DNA of 14,035 nt from GCA-2717185 sp964474755. GTDB lineage: Bacteria > Pseudomonadota > Alphaproteobacteria > UBA8366 > GCA-2717185. The first letter of the stretch is position 1; the number at the start of each line of letters is the position of its first letter. Positions 1 to 6,438 of the stretch are shown one piece after another. The stretch covers positions 1 to 14,035 of the forward strand of contig CAYYUG010000091.1 of NCBI GenBank assembly GCA_964474755.1. The letters run 5' to 3'. The notes below the pieces were generated by a model that did no database searches, had not been told where the DNA came from, and saw only the letters and a program-made list of their open reading frames with translations. The position numbers and the translations under genes are program-made.

Positions 1-590
1 TCCAATCGGTAGAGACGCTGAAAGGCTTCGGGGACCGAGCGGCCGGTAGTCAACAGCCCGTGATTTCGCAGGATCATAGCGCTGTTGTCCCCAAGATCGT
101 CGAGCAGCCGCTCACGCTCATCGGTGTCCAGGCTGACGCCTTCGTAATCATGGTAGGAAAGCTGACCGTAGAAACCGGTCGAGGCCATAGAAATTGGCTG
201 GAGCCCCCCCTTCACCGCTGCCACCGCCATACCGGCACGCGTGTGGGTGTGCATAACACATTTGTGTGTCTCGGTATTGGCCATGTGCACGGCGGAGTGT
301 ATTACGAATCCAGCCCTGTTAACCGTGTGGTCGCCTTCAACGATTTCGCCATCGCAATTAATTTTAACCAGGTTCGACGCGGTCACCTCATCATAGTTCA
401 AGCCGAACGGGTTAATGAGAAAATGCGCCTCAGGCCCCGGCACGCGTGCGGTCAAGTGGCCATAGATCTGTTCGGTCCAACCGTAATAGTCGACCATACG
501 GTAAGCAGCAGCAAGCTGCACGCGCAGCCCTTGTTCTGCCTCTTCCGCCGGCAGGCTGTAAAGATCGGTTTTTGTATAGGTTTCCGTCAT
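1..590 (-). CDS. Class II aldolase/adducin family protein (C-terminus cut by window edge)
   Basis: The frame stays open from an ATG at 590 to the left edge, giving 196 residues without a stop, so the C-terminus is missing. The fold is the zinc-dependent class II aldolase/adducin type. The metal-binding pair is seen as HTHTRAG (His114, His116), and a third histidine lies in RNHGLL (His177). The stretch AGFVIHSAVH (93-102) is typical of the adducin-like subfamily; at the place where fuculose-phosphate aldolase has its catalytic Glu, this protein appears to have Gly. It may therefore bind metal without being a classical aldolase, or act on another hydroxy-acid or sugar substrate. The start is supported by GAGG about eight bases upstream. 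It lies 22 bases after ogt on the same strand, so co-transcription is likely. Family call is firm; substrate unknown. Confidence 0.88.
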   Translation of the reverse strand, partial: MTETYTKTDLYSLPAEEAEQGLRVQLAAAYRMVDYYGWTEQIYGHLTARVPGPEAHFLINPFGLNYDEVTASNLVKINCDGEIVEGDHTVNRAGFVIHSAVHMANTETHKCVMHTHTRAGMAVAAVKGGLQPISMASTGFYGQLSYHDYEGVSLDTDERERLLDDLGDNSAMILRNHGLLTTGRSVPEAFQRLYRL

Positions 591-612
591 CGTACATTCC
601 TCGGTTTGATAA

Positions 613-1194
613 CTAGGCGGTATCGAAGAGGTTGCCTTGCGTGTCAGTTCCGTAGGCGGTTGGGTTTTCCATAGCCAGTAGTTGTAATTTCGTGTCCAGC
701 CCGCCACCGAAACCCGTTAGGGATTTATCGGAACCTATCACCCGATGGCAGGGGACAACGAGGGGCAGTGGGTTGGCGTGGTTCGCGGCACCGACCGCAC
801 GGCTCGCCCCAGGACGACCGATTCGCTGCGCTAACTCACCGTAGGATATTGTAGCGCCGTACGGCACCTGGCGCAGCGCCGTCCAACATTGTTTCTGGAA
901 ATTGGTCCCGTCCATTTCGACCGCCATGGTAAATTCGGTCCGCGTCCCTTCGAAATATTCGGTGAACTGTTGCTTAGCATTACTGAACATATTGTCGTCA
1001 CGCAACCATTCCGGCCAAGGCTGCATCGCCTGGCTTCCGGTCGGGAAATTGTTAAGCATCACGATTTCTCTAGCGCCGGCAATCAATAGCCGCCCAACCG
1101 GTGTCTCTACAAAAGTGTAATGCTTGATCGCCGGTGAGATGCGCTTAGTTTTGCGTTTCAATGGCCGTTTGTCGGTGGAATGTTGCGTGCTCAT
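613..1194 (-). CDS. ogt: Methylated-DNA--protein-cysteine methyltransferase
   Basis: This suicide repair protein moves the alkyl group from O6-alkylguanine (and O4-alkylthymine) in DNA to its own cysteine. The active-site motif PCHRV is at 148-152 with acceptor Cys149. Other family hallmarks are Tyr118, the helix-turn-helix arginine finger Arg132 in SRAVG, Asn141 in NPLPL, and the C-terminal glutamate Glu176 in LLAME. The 193 residues cover the N-terminal ribonuclease-like part and the C-terminal DNA-binding domain; there is no Ada-type phosphotriester-repair or AraC domain, so this is the Ogt/MGMT form. The first 25 residues are basic and longer than in many homologues. No clear Shine-Dalgarno site precedes the ATG, so the start is less certain than the identity. 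It sits between a luciferase-like oxidoreductase and an aldolase on the same strand. Confidence 0.95.
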   Translation of the reverse strand: MSTQHSTDKRPLKRKTKRISPAIKHYTFVETPVGRLLIAGAREIVMLNNFPTGSQAMQPWPEWLRDDNMFSNAKQQFTEYFEGTRTEFTMAVEMDGTNFQKQCWTALRQVPYGATISYGELAQRIGRPGASRAVGAANHANPLPLVVPCHRVIGSDKSLTGFGGGLDTKLQLLAMENPTAYGTDTQGNLFDTA

Positions 1195-1275
1195 GGGCCA
1201 ATTCTATCGATTAGGGCGGCTAAGAGCCATCGTTGACCAAATCATACCACACTCGTTCAACCTGGATCTGCCTCA

Positions 1276-2121
1276 CTAACCTGTAAACTTCTGGAACCGG
1301 TCCATAAAGGCCAGCACCGTCTTCTCATCCTCAGTCGGCACCCGCAGGATTACACGATCGGCGCCACAGTCAAGCGCCTCTAGGACGGTATCCTCCCCAG
1401 TTTCCGCTGGCAGATAGAGGATCGACGTAGTGAGCTGATCCGGGTCGCGACCGTTCGCTTCCATCCGCTCGCGGACATCGGAGATGCTGCGCCGTGTGCG
1501 TGCCAAGTCAAACGCAATTGGGATCCAGCCATTGCCGCGACGCGCCACCCGAGCGCGACCGACTCGCGAGTCAAACACGCCGAGCAGAATCGGTGGGTGC
1601 GGTTTCTGGACGGGTTTGGGGTAGGACCAGGCGCGTTCAAAGGATATATATTTTCCGCTGTAGGTTGCCTCCTCCTGCGTCCACAGCGCTTGCATCGCCT
1701 CCAGCATTTCCCAGAGATAGGGCCATCGCTCTTCAAACTGAACACCGTGATCGTTCATCTCCTCCACATTCCAGCCGGCGCCTACGCCGAACAGGAAACG
1801 ACCCCCGGAGATTAAATCGACCGTGGCAACCTGTTTGGCCAGCGCGATAGGGTCGTGCTGGTTGACCAGGCTGATTGCTGTGCCAATCAAAATCACGTCG
1901 GTCACTGCCGCCGCTGCGGCGCTCGAGGTGAACGGGTCCGACATGTGAATGTATTCGCGAGGCAGTTCGCCGCCGCTCGGATAGGGTGTCGTGCGGCCGG
2001 CGGGTATATGAGTGTGTTCCGGAAACCAGACGGATTCGTAGCCGCGGTCCTCTGCCGCGCGGGCGAACCTGTCTGGCCGAATGCTGTATTCTGTGTTGAA
2101 GCTAAACAAGCCCAACGGCAT
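1276..2121 (-). CDS. LLM class F420-type oxidoreductase (Rv2161c-like)
   Basis: A 281-residue luciferase-like monooxygenase-fold (TIM barrel) protein. The N-terminal part SIRPDRFARAAEDRGYESVW, the HTHIP segment and DPF (62-64) match the family described as probable F420-dependent oxidoreductases of the Rv2161c group. The flavin/deazaflavin barrel signature LISGGRFLFGVGAGWN is at 103-118, and a KPVQKPHPPILLG segment follows at 169-181. Such enzymes transfer hydride between reduced F420 (or sometimes FMN) and small organic substrates in the cytosol; the sequence alone does not decide cofactor or substrate. A GGGAGA ribosome site lies about seven bases before the ATG. It starts 20 bases after the TauD-like gene and is almost certainly co-transcribed with it, which suggests two oxidative steps on one compound. 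Family call is strong, reaction unknown. Confidence 0.9.
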   Translation of the reverse strand: MPLGLFSFNTEYSIRPDRFARAAEDRGYESVWFPEHTHIPAGRTTPYPSGGELPREYIHMSDPFTSSAAAAAVTDVILIGTAISLVNQHDPIALAKQVATVDLISGGRFLFGVGAGWNVEEMNDHGVQFEERWPYLWEMLEAMQALWTQEEATYSGKYISFERAWSYPKPVQKPHPPILLGVFDSRVGRARVARRGNGWIPIAFDLARTRRSISDVRERMEANGRDPDQLTTSILYLPAETGEDTVLEALDCGADRVILRVPTEDEKTVLAFMDRFQKFTG

Positions 2122-2141
2122 GAAGTTCTCCCAGATTTACG

Positions 2142-3161
2142 CTATTGAGTCCGGAAACCAGCGGGGTTTTTGACCAGTTTCTTTTCGATTCCTTTGTATT
2201 GATCACGGATATAGGCGCTGGTCGGGCGTGGTCTTCGGAATTTGAGCCAGAGCCGCACCAGGTGGCGTCTTGTACTGACATCACCCCCATCTGTGAATGC
2301 CGATCGGCCGTGCAGCACCGTGTAATTGTTGACGAACTGAATGTCACCGGGAGCCAGTTCCATTTCGAAGACGAGATCCGGATCATTCATAGTTGCATCA
2401 ATGCGCGCAAGAGCCGCCGCCTTTTCATCCGAGATTCCAACCCCGGGCGTGTCTATAGCCTTCTGTATTGTGCCACGGCGAAAGGAACAGCTAAGCACAC
2501 CCTCGGTCACGTTGAAAACCGGTCCATTCCAGATCTCCGTCGCTCCGGTCGCTTCCGTCGTGATATAGGGCAACCCGTCATAGAGCGGTGCCAGGTGCTC
2601 AGGGTGAGCTTCCCGTATCACGTTGTGCACCGCCATAGAACTTACGATCCGACTGACCCCCCCGGATCGGCCTTGGCGCAGGCACAACAGCGACGTCATG
2701 TCAGCTCGATCCACATGGAAATCGAGCGCTGCGCTGGTTTGGTAGCCGCGCGTCCGAACCGCATTCGGATCCGCATTATGATAATCAAATACGTGACCCA
2801 ACACATCGCCGTAGGTGTTTTGCGATATAGCCCGGCCCATATGCATACCGATCCCCCACTTCATGAGGAACGCGTCGTCCGGATCGTAGCGATCGACCGG
2901 GATGCCGCGGAGCAGAAAAAAACCGCGACCGGACCGGACCTCGCGTTCGAATTCAACTAACCGCGGCCCCAGAACTGGTAGCGGAAACATGTCTCGAGTG
3001 ATCTCAAGTAGAGGCCGGTCCTTGTCTCGCAAGTTCCCGAGCGCGGTTTCAAGGTCGCTTACTTCCGACGCGATGAGGGAGTATCGCCAACTGTCATTGG
3101 TCTCGATATCCGCACGGGTCCAGGCACTCGCGTCCTTAATTTGGTCTTCGTAAATCTGCAT
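2142..3161 (-). CDS. TauD/TfdA-type Fe(II)/2-oxoglutarate dioxygenase
   Basis: A 339-residue cytosolic non-haem iron oxygenase that would couple oxidative decarboxylation of 2-oxoglutarate to hydroxylation of a small molecule. The iron triad is visible as HVD (His149, Asp151) and the distal His284 in VLHGRSAF. Arg299 or Arg303 in RRHLVRLWL is the likely 2-oxoglutarate carboxylate ligand. The segment APGDIQFVNNYTVLHGR is typical of the clade related to gamma-butyrobetaine hydroxylase and taurine dioxygenase, but specificity cannot be assigned. An in-frame TAA lies just upstream of this ATG, so it is the furthest possible start; only a weak AGGG precedes it. It is the first gene of the minus-strand run and is read divergently from the lipoprotein gene at 3233. 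Confidence 0.9.
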   Translation of the reverse strand: MQIYEDQIKDASAWTRADIETNDSWRYSLIASEVSDLETALGNLRDKDRPLLEITRDMFPLPVLGPRLVEFEREVRSGRGFFLLRGIPVDRYDPDDAFLMKWGIGMHMGRAISQNTYGDVLGHVFDYHNADPNAVRTRGYQTSAALDFHVDRADMTSLLCLRQGRSGGVSRIVSSMAVHNVIREAHPEHLAPLYDGLPYITTEATGATEIWNGPVFNVTEGVLSCSFRRGTIQKAIDTPGVGISDEKAAALARIDATMNDPDLVFEMELAPGDIQFVNNYTVLHGRSAFTDGGDVSTRRHLVRLWLKFRRPRPTSAYIRDQYKGIEKKLVKNPAGFRTQ

Positions 3162-3232
3162 CGCGCATTCATCATGCCCTATTTACAACTAGCGGTGCCA
3201 GTTTTCCGCTGCCTACTAGTATAAACTGCGTT
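3162..3232. promoter_or_regulatory. Divergent promoter region (candidate overlapping -10 boxes)
   Basis: The 71 bases between the divergent TauD-like and lipoprotein genes must hold at least one start of transcription. A TATAAA box at 3220-3225 fits a plus-strand -10 element. The same bases read on the minus strand contain TATACT (3223-3218), so two opposing -10 elements may overlap. If the plus box is used, RNA would start at about 3232, right at the lipoprotein ATG, giving a leaderless or nearly leaderless message. No convincing -35 box was found for either direction, so this is tentative. Confidence 0.3.
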
Positions 3233-3706
3233 ATGCTACGCCATATGAAATGGGATACTTATATAGGAGCAATCCTTTTGGGTGCGGCGGTTGCTCTATC
3301 CGCCTGCGTTGGCAACGACACCAGCATCCCGGCGACAGCCCGCCCAACGGATGCACCTACGGCAGACTTTCGTCCTGTCACCGACATCCCAATCCCCAAA
3401 GACGCGACCATGGACACGGAGCGGTCGCTTATCCTAAGCAGCCGCGACCGCTGGACGGGACGCGTCGTCATGAAGGTCGGTCTGTCCCCGGCTAAGGTCT
3501 TTGCCTTCTATCAGCAGGAAATGCCTAATTTTAGCTGGGCCCCGGTGATGAGCGTGCAGACTGATATTAGCGTGTTAGCCTTCACGCGTGACGACCGGGC
3601 TGCGACAGTGCAAGTGCAGCCACGGCGGTTTAGTAGTTCGTTGGTCACCATCACCATCGCACCGCACCAGTCGGACCAACCAGTCACCGTACAGCCATCC
3701 AAGTAG
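3233..3706 (+). CDS. Small predicted outer-envelope lipoprotein, function unknown
   Basis: The 157-residue product begins with a lipoprotein signal: a short N-terminal region with Arg3 and Lys6, a hydrophobic stretch at about 11-24, and the lipobox LSAC with lipidated Cys25. A Pro/Thr/Ala-rich linker follows (about 30-55), then a compact domain from PIPKDATMD to the end containing a FYQQEMPNFSW segment and an alternating hydrophobic tail that suggests a small alpha/beta fold. I recognise it only as a type of conserved hypothetical lipoprotein; no enzymatic motif is visible. The start could be Met1 or Met5 (ATG at 3245); neither has a clear ribosome site. It lies 30 bases before the orphan swivel gene on the same strand, in the same reading frame, so co-transcription is likely. 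Confidence 0.8.
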   Translation: MLRHMKWDTYIGAILLGAAVALSACVGNDTSIPATARPTDAPTADFRPVTDIPIPKDATMDTERSLILSSRDRWTGRVVMKVGLSPAKVFAFYQQEMPNFSWAPVMSVQTDISVLAFTRDDRAATVQVQPRRFSSSLVTITIAPHQSDQPVTVQPSK

Positions 3707-3736
3707 TGCCCTGGGCCGTTTTTTCAGGACCAACCA

Positions 3737-4087
3737 ATGTCCCAAAGAACAGCATTGATCACCTGCGGCGACCGTCACATGGGGCGTGCCATCCAGTCAA
3801 AATTCGAAACAATTGGCATTAACGTCATCTCCGCCAGTTTCAACGGTTTGGGTCTACGCAATTGCGTCAATTACGGTATCCACGTGCTGCCCTGTCCCGG
3901 TGCCTCAAAAGCAATCGCCGATGGGGATCGCATCGCAGTCAATTGGGAAAACGGGCAGGCCCGCAACCTCGAACAGGGCACTGAGATCACGGGCAAACCC
4001 CTACCAGCCATACTAATTGAAATCGCCGAAAAGGGTGGCGTGATCCCCGGCCTACAGGCCGAAGTGTTGCTTGAAGACGCGGTATAG
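3737..4087 (+). CDS. Orphan LeuD-like aconitase swivel-domain protein, N-terminally short
   Basis: The 116 residues resemble the C-terminal two-thirds of the small subunit of 3-isopropylmalate/homoaconitate dehydratase. The shared pattern runs from a CGDRHMGRA segment (10-18, where LeuD has CGSSREHA), through an ISASF and LRNCVNYGIHVLPC stretch (LeuD: I.A.SF...RN....G..V..C), to ADGD, LEQGTEITGKPLP and EIAEKGGVIP. The usual N-terminal part of about 50 residues with the substrate-loop motif is absent, and the SSREH residues are not conserved. This is not a frameshift artefact: CAGGA at 3725-3729 lies seven bases before the ATG, and the upstream frame is closed by the lipoprotein stop at 3704. 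Two stops (TAG, TGA) end it. No large subunit is encoded in the window. It may be a repurposed swivel domain or a decaying gene; function unknown. Confidence 0.72.
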   Translation: MSQRTALITCGDRHMGRAIQSKFETIGINVISASFNGLGLRNCVNYGIHVLPCPGASKAIADGDRIAVNWENGQARNLEQGTEITGKPLPAILIEIAEKGGVIPGLQAEVLLEDAV

Positions 4088-4281
4088 TGAGCCTGTTAAA
4101 CCCTTCAATTTCAACGAGTTTACGGCGGGAATGTGGACCAGTTTTGATAAATAGTAATGTCACTGATTTCTATTCAACAACGACTAATGAGCACCACGCG
4201 TCATCCACTAAACAAACCAACGGCGACCCTGTTGCTGCAATTGACTTCGACCCCTAATGTTCTCACAAGGGAGGCCAAATT
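4088..4281. other. Intergenic spacer with strong ribosome site before the CoA-transferase
   Basis: This 194-base gap separates the lipoprotein/swivel pair from the five-gene CoA cluster. It is more AT-rich than the flanking genes. The only clear element is AAGGGAGG at 4267-4274, seven bases before the CoA-transferase ATG and one of the best ribosome sites in the window. A promoter for the cluster would be expected here; a TTGCTG/TAATGT pair at 4232-4237 and 4255-4260 has the right 17-base spacing but poor matches. No hairpin followed by a T-run was found. Confidence 0.5.
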
Positions 4282-5496
4282 ATGAGTACAATCACGGGAC
4301 CATTGCAGGGGGTGAAAGTCGTCAGTTGTTCGACGGCCCAAGCGGGCACCGTGCCCTATACCTTAATGGCCGATCTGGGCGCGGAGGTAATCAAAGTCGA
4401 GACCCCGGGACGTGGCGACCCGTCGCGCACAGCAGGGCAGGTCGAGGGCTACCCGAGCTCCTACTTCGAAACCAACAATCGCGGTGTAAAGAGCTTAACC
4501 CTGAACCTGAAGGAGCCGCGCGCGCTTGACATCCTCTACAAGCTGGTCACGGACGCAGATATCTTTGGCCAGAACTTTCGGCCCGGCGCAGCGGAGCGCA
4601 ACGGCTTCGGCTACGAGGATCTAAAGAAGATAAATCCCAAGCTAGTCTACGCTTCAATTTCTGGCTACGGTCCAGATGGTCCACACGCTGCGCTGCCAGG
4701 CACCGACGCAATGGGCCAAGCATTGGGTGGCATCGCCGAGGCCTTTTCAGAACCAGGCCGCCCAATGCGCACCGGAATTGTGTCAGTCGCAGACGAGACC
4801 TGCGCTATCTTGACCTTTGGCGGCATCCTGGCGGCCTTAACCCATGCGCGCACTACAGGCATCGGACAGAAGGTCGACACCTCGTTGCTGGGCGGCCAGC
4901 TGCGTCTGATGGGCTGGACCCTGACCACTACGATGTGGCGCGGCACGAACCCGGTAACAGGCCAGGCGCGCATGGTCGGCACCGAGAAACGGCCCGGCAT
5001 GAGCGCCAGCTTCGAAGACCGTGATGGCAAACCATTTGTTTTCCAGCTCGCTGGACCAAAGTGGCAGATTGCGATGCAAGCTCTCGGCTTCCACGAAGAA
5101 CTGGAAGCGATTGGGCTAGGCGATCTCGGCCCAGCCGTCGTTTCCGAGGACAAGCGCAACGAGATGCTGGCAAAACTCGACGAATGTTTCGCTCGCGACA
5201 GCCGTGACTTCTGGGTCGAGACCTTACGCAACGCCGATATCGTCGCCGCCCCCATTAACACGTTGCTGGAAGCAGCACAGGATCCAGACGTACTGGCCAA
5301 CGGTTATATATCGGAGATCGAGTATCCCGAGCACGGCAAAACCGCCAAAGTGCACGGCACGCCTTGGAAGTTCTCCGAGACGCCGGCACAGATCGGCATC
5401 GCGCCGAAGCTAGGTGAACACAACACTGAACTACTGGGCCAGCTCGGGTATTCGGATAAGGACATCGAGGCGCTAACGGCGGACGGTGTTATCTGA
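4282..5496 (+). CDS. CaiB/BaiF-type class III CoA-transferase
   Basis: A 404-residue family III CoA-transferase, the type that moves CoA from a donor thioester to a carboxylic acid through aspartyl-CoA anhydride intermediates (formyl-CoA, carnitine, bile-acid and succinyl-CoA dependent examples are known). The N-terminal GVKVVSCSTAQAG and the LMADLGAEVIKVETP CoA-binding segment are typical. The catalytic aspartate is Asp142 in PGTDAMGQALGG, and ADETCA with Asp171 follows. The C-terminal part closes with the usual GEHNTELLGQLGYS motif. Length is normal for the family. The start is fixed by AAGGGAGG seven bases upstream. It heads a run of five plus-strand genes and would supply the CoA thioester used by the enoyl-CoA hydratase homologue 67 bases downstream. 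The acid that it activates is not predictable. Confidence 0.95.
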   Translation: MSTITGPLQGVKVVSCSTAQAGTVPYTLMADLGAEVIKVETPGRGDPSRTAGQVEGYPSSYFETNNRGVKSLTLNLKEPRALDILYKLVTDADIFGQNFRPGAAERNGFGYEDLKKINPKLVYASISGYGPDGPHAALPGTDAMGQALGGIAEAFSEPGRPMRTGIVSVADETCAILTFGGILAALTHARTTGIGQKVDTSLLGGQLRLMGWTLTTTMWRGTNPVTGQARMVGTEKRPGMSASFEDRDGKPFVFQLAGPKWQIAMQALGFHEELEAIGLGDLGPAVVSEDKRNEMLAKLDECFARDSRDFWVETLRNADIVAAPINTLLEAAQDPDVLANGYISEIEYPEHGKTAKVHGTPWKFSETPAQIGIAPKLGEHNTELLGQLGYSDKDIEALTADGVI

Positions 5497-5550
5497 GTCC
5501 ACAAAACACCGTCTTATCGTCTATATATCACCGCAACACCGACATTTCTC

Positions 5551-5556
5551 AGGGAG
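5551..5556 (+). promoter_or_regulatory. Ribosome binding site that fixes the hydratase start
   Basis: AGGGAG lies seven bases before the ATG at 5564. The reading frame is open further up, to an ATG at 5486 inside the end of the CoA-transferase gene, but that ATG lacks a ribosome site and would add 26 residues unlike the family N-terminus. Confidence 0.75.
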
Positions 5557-5563
5557 ACAAAAT

Positions 5564-6385
5564 ATGGCCTTCGTCGAAACCGAACGCCACGGACAAATCT
5601 TTATCGTACGGCTGAACCGGCCGGAACGGATGAATGCCATGGGCTCAGATCTACGCCAGGGTATGGCGGAGGCGTTTTCAGAGTTCCGCACCAACGACGA
5701 TCTTGAAGTCGCGATCTTCACCGGTACGGGCCGTGCCTTTTGCGCCGGTGAGGATATGAAGGAGTCACTGGAGAAGGGCATCGTCGGCAGCCCCGATACG
5801 GAACTAGAAGACCCGTTCATGAAAGGCACCCTCGAGAAACCGGTCATCGCCGCAGTCAACGGTTTCGCCATGGGCGGTGGTTTCATGATGGTCGAGCGAA
5901 CCGATCTACGGGTTGCCGTGCCAGACGCGGTGTTCGAGATGTCAGAGGCCAAGCGCTGGCTGCTTGGCGGGTACAATCACGGCCATGTGGCGAGCCTGCC
6001 TCATCCAGTCGCAACCGAGATGGCGCTCGGCTTTCGCTTCAACGCCAGACGGCTCCATGAGGTTGGCTTCATCAACCGCCTGGCGGAGCCGGACAAACTG
6101 ATCCCAACTGCGATGGAAATGGCCGAACACATGCTAACCTTGCCACCGGCCGCGCGTGTCAACACGATCTACATGATGCGTCAAATGCGCCCGCAGGTTA
6201 CGCCAGACATAGTCGCGCTAGCCGATGCGCTGCATGAACACGGCGACAAGTCGGACCGCGTCGAATCCCGCGCCGCCTTTGCGGAGAAGCGGAAACCAAA
6301 TTGGAAAGGCTGGCTCAAGCCGGAAGATCGCTACAACATGCCAACGATCGAATCGGTCCGCGCAGGGATGGACGCGGACGACTAA
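5564..6385 (+). CDS. Enoyl-CoA hydratase/isomerase family protein
   Basis: A 273-residue crotonase-fold protein acting on CoA thioesters. The first half of the oxyanion hole is in AFCAGEDMKE (58-67) and the second in NGFAMGGGF (99-107). At the position of the first catalytic Glu of classical hydratases (GGGxEL) it has Met108, whereas the Glu of the second site seems kept as Glu125 in VFEMSEAKRW. It may therefore not be a normal 2-enoyl-CoA hydratase and could be an isomerase, hydrolase or decarboxylase of the same fold. The C-terminal tail (from about 240, EKRKPNWKGW) is basic and aromatic, as in some full-length homologues. It lies 67 bases after the CoA-transferase, a pairing common in acid catabolism operons. 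Family is certain, reaction is not. Confidence 0.92.
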   Translation: MAFVETERHGQIFIVRLNRPERMNAMGSDLRQGMAEAFSEFRTNDDLEVAIFTGTGRAFCAGEDMKESLEKGIVGSPDTELEDPFMKGTLEKPVIAAVNGFAMGGGFMMVERTDLRVAVPDAVFEMSEAKRWLLGGYNHGHVASLPHPVATEMALGFRFNARRLHEVGFINRLAEPDKLIPTAMEMAEHMLTLPPAARVNTIYMMRQMRPQVTPDIVALADALHEHGDKSDRVESRAAFAEKRKPNWKGWLKPEDRYNMPTIESVRAGMDADD

Positions 6386-6438
6386 ACCCTGGACCGGGTC
6401 GGCTTTACCTTTTCAAAGCGGACCCATCTTTAAGTGGC

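Noticed and set aside
60..674. A 204-codon open frame on the plus strand.
   Set aside because: It is antisense to the class II aldolase and the ogt 3' end, both with clear family motifs, and its translation resembles nothing.
3220..3225. Firm promoter assignment for the lipoprotein gene.
   Set aside because: Only the -10-like box is convincing; no -35 element at proper spacing was found, so it was kept only as a tentative region.
3708..3724. GCCC-T-GGGC followed by six T residues after the lipoprotein stop, resembling an intrinsic terminator.
   Set aside because: The loop would be a single base, which cannot form, and the opened stem is too short. The next gene starts 12 bases later with its own ribosome site.
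4157..4285. A 42-codon open frame whose TGA overlaps the CoA-transferase ATG.
   Set aside because: There is no ribosome site before its ATG, the peptide has no recognisable feature, and the strong AAGGGAGG just before 4282 explains translation of the next gene without coupling.
4665..5300. A 211-codon open frame on the minus strand inside the CoA-transferase gene.
   Set aside because: It is a Ser/Pro/Arg-rich shadow of a gene with complete family motifs on the other strand.
6301..6438. A 46-residue N-terminal extension of the transporter from the ATG at 6301.
   Set aside because: It would overlap the hydratase gene by 85 bases, is polar and charged, and makes the protein longer than the family.
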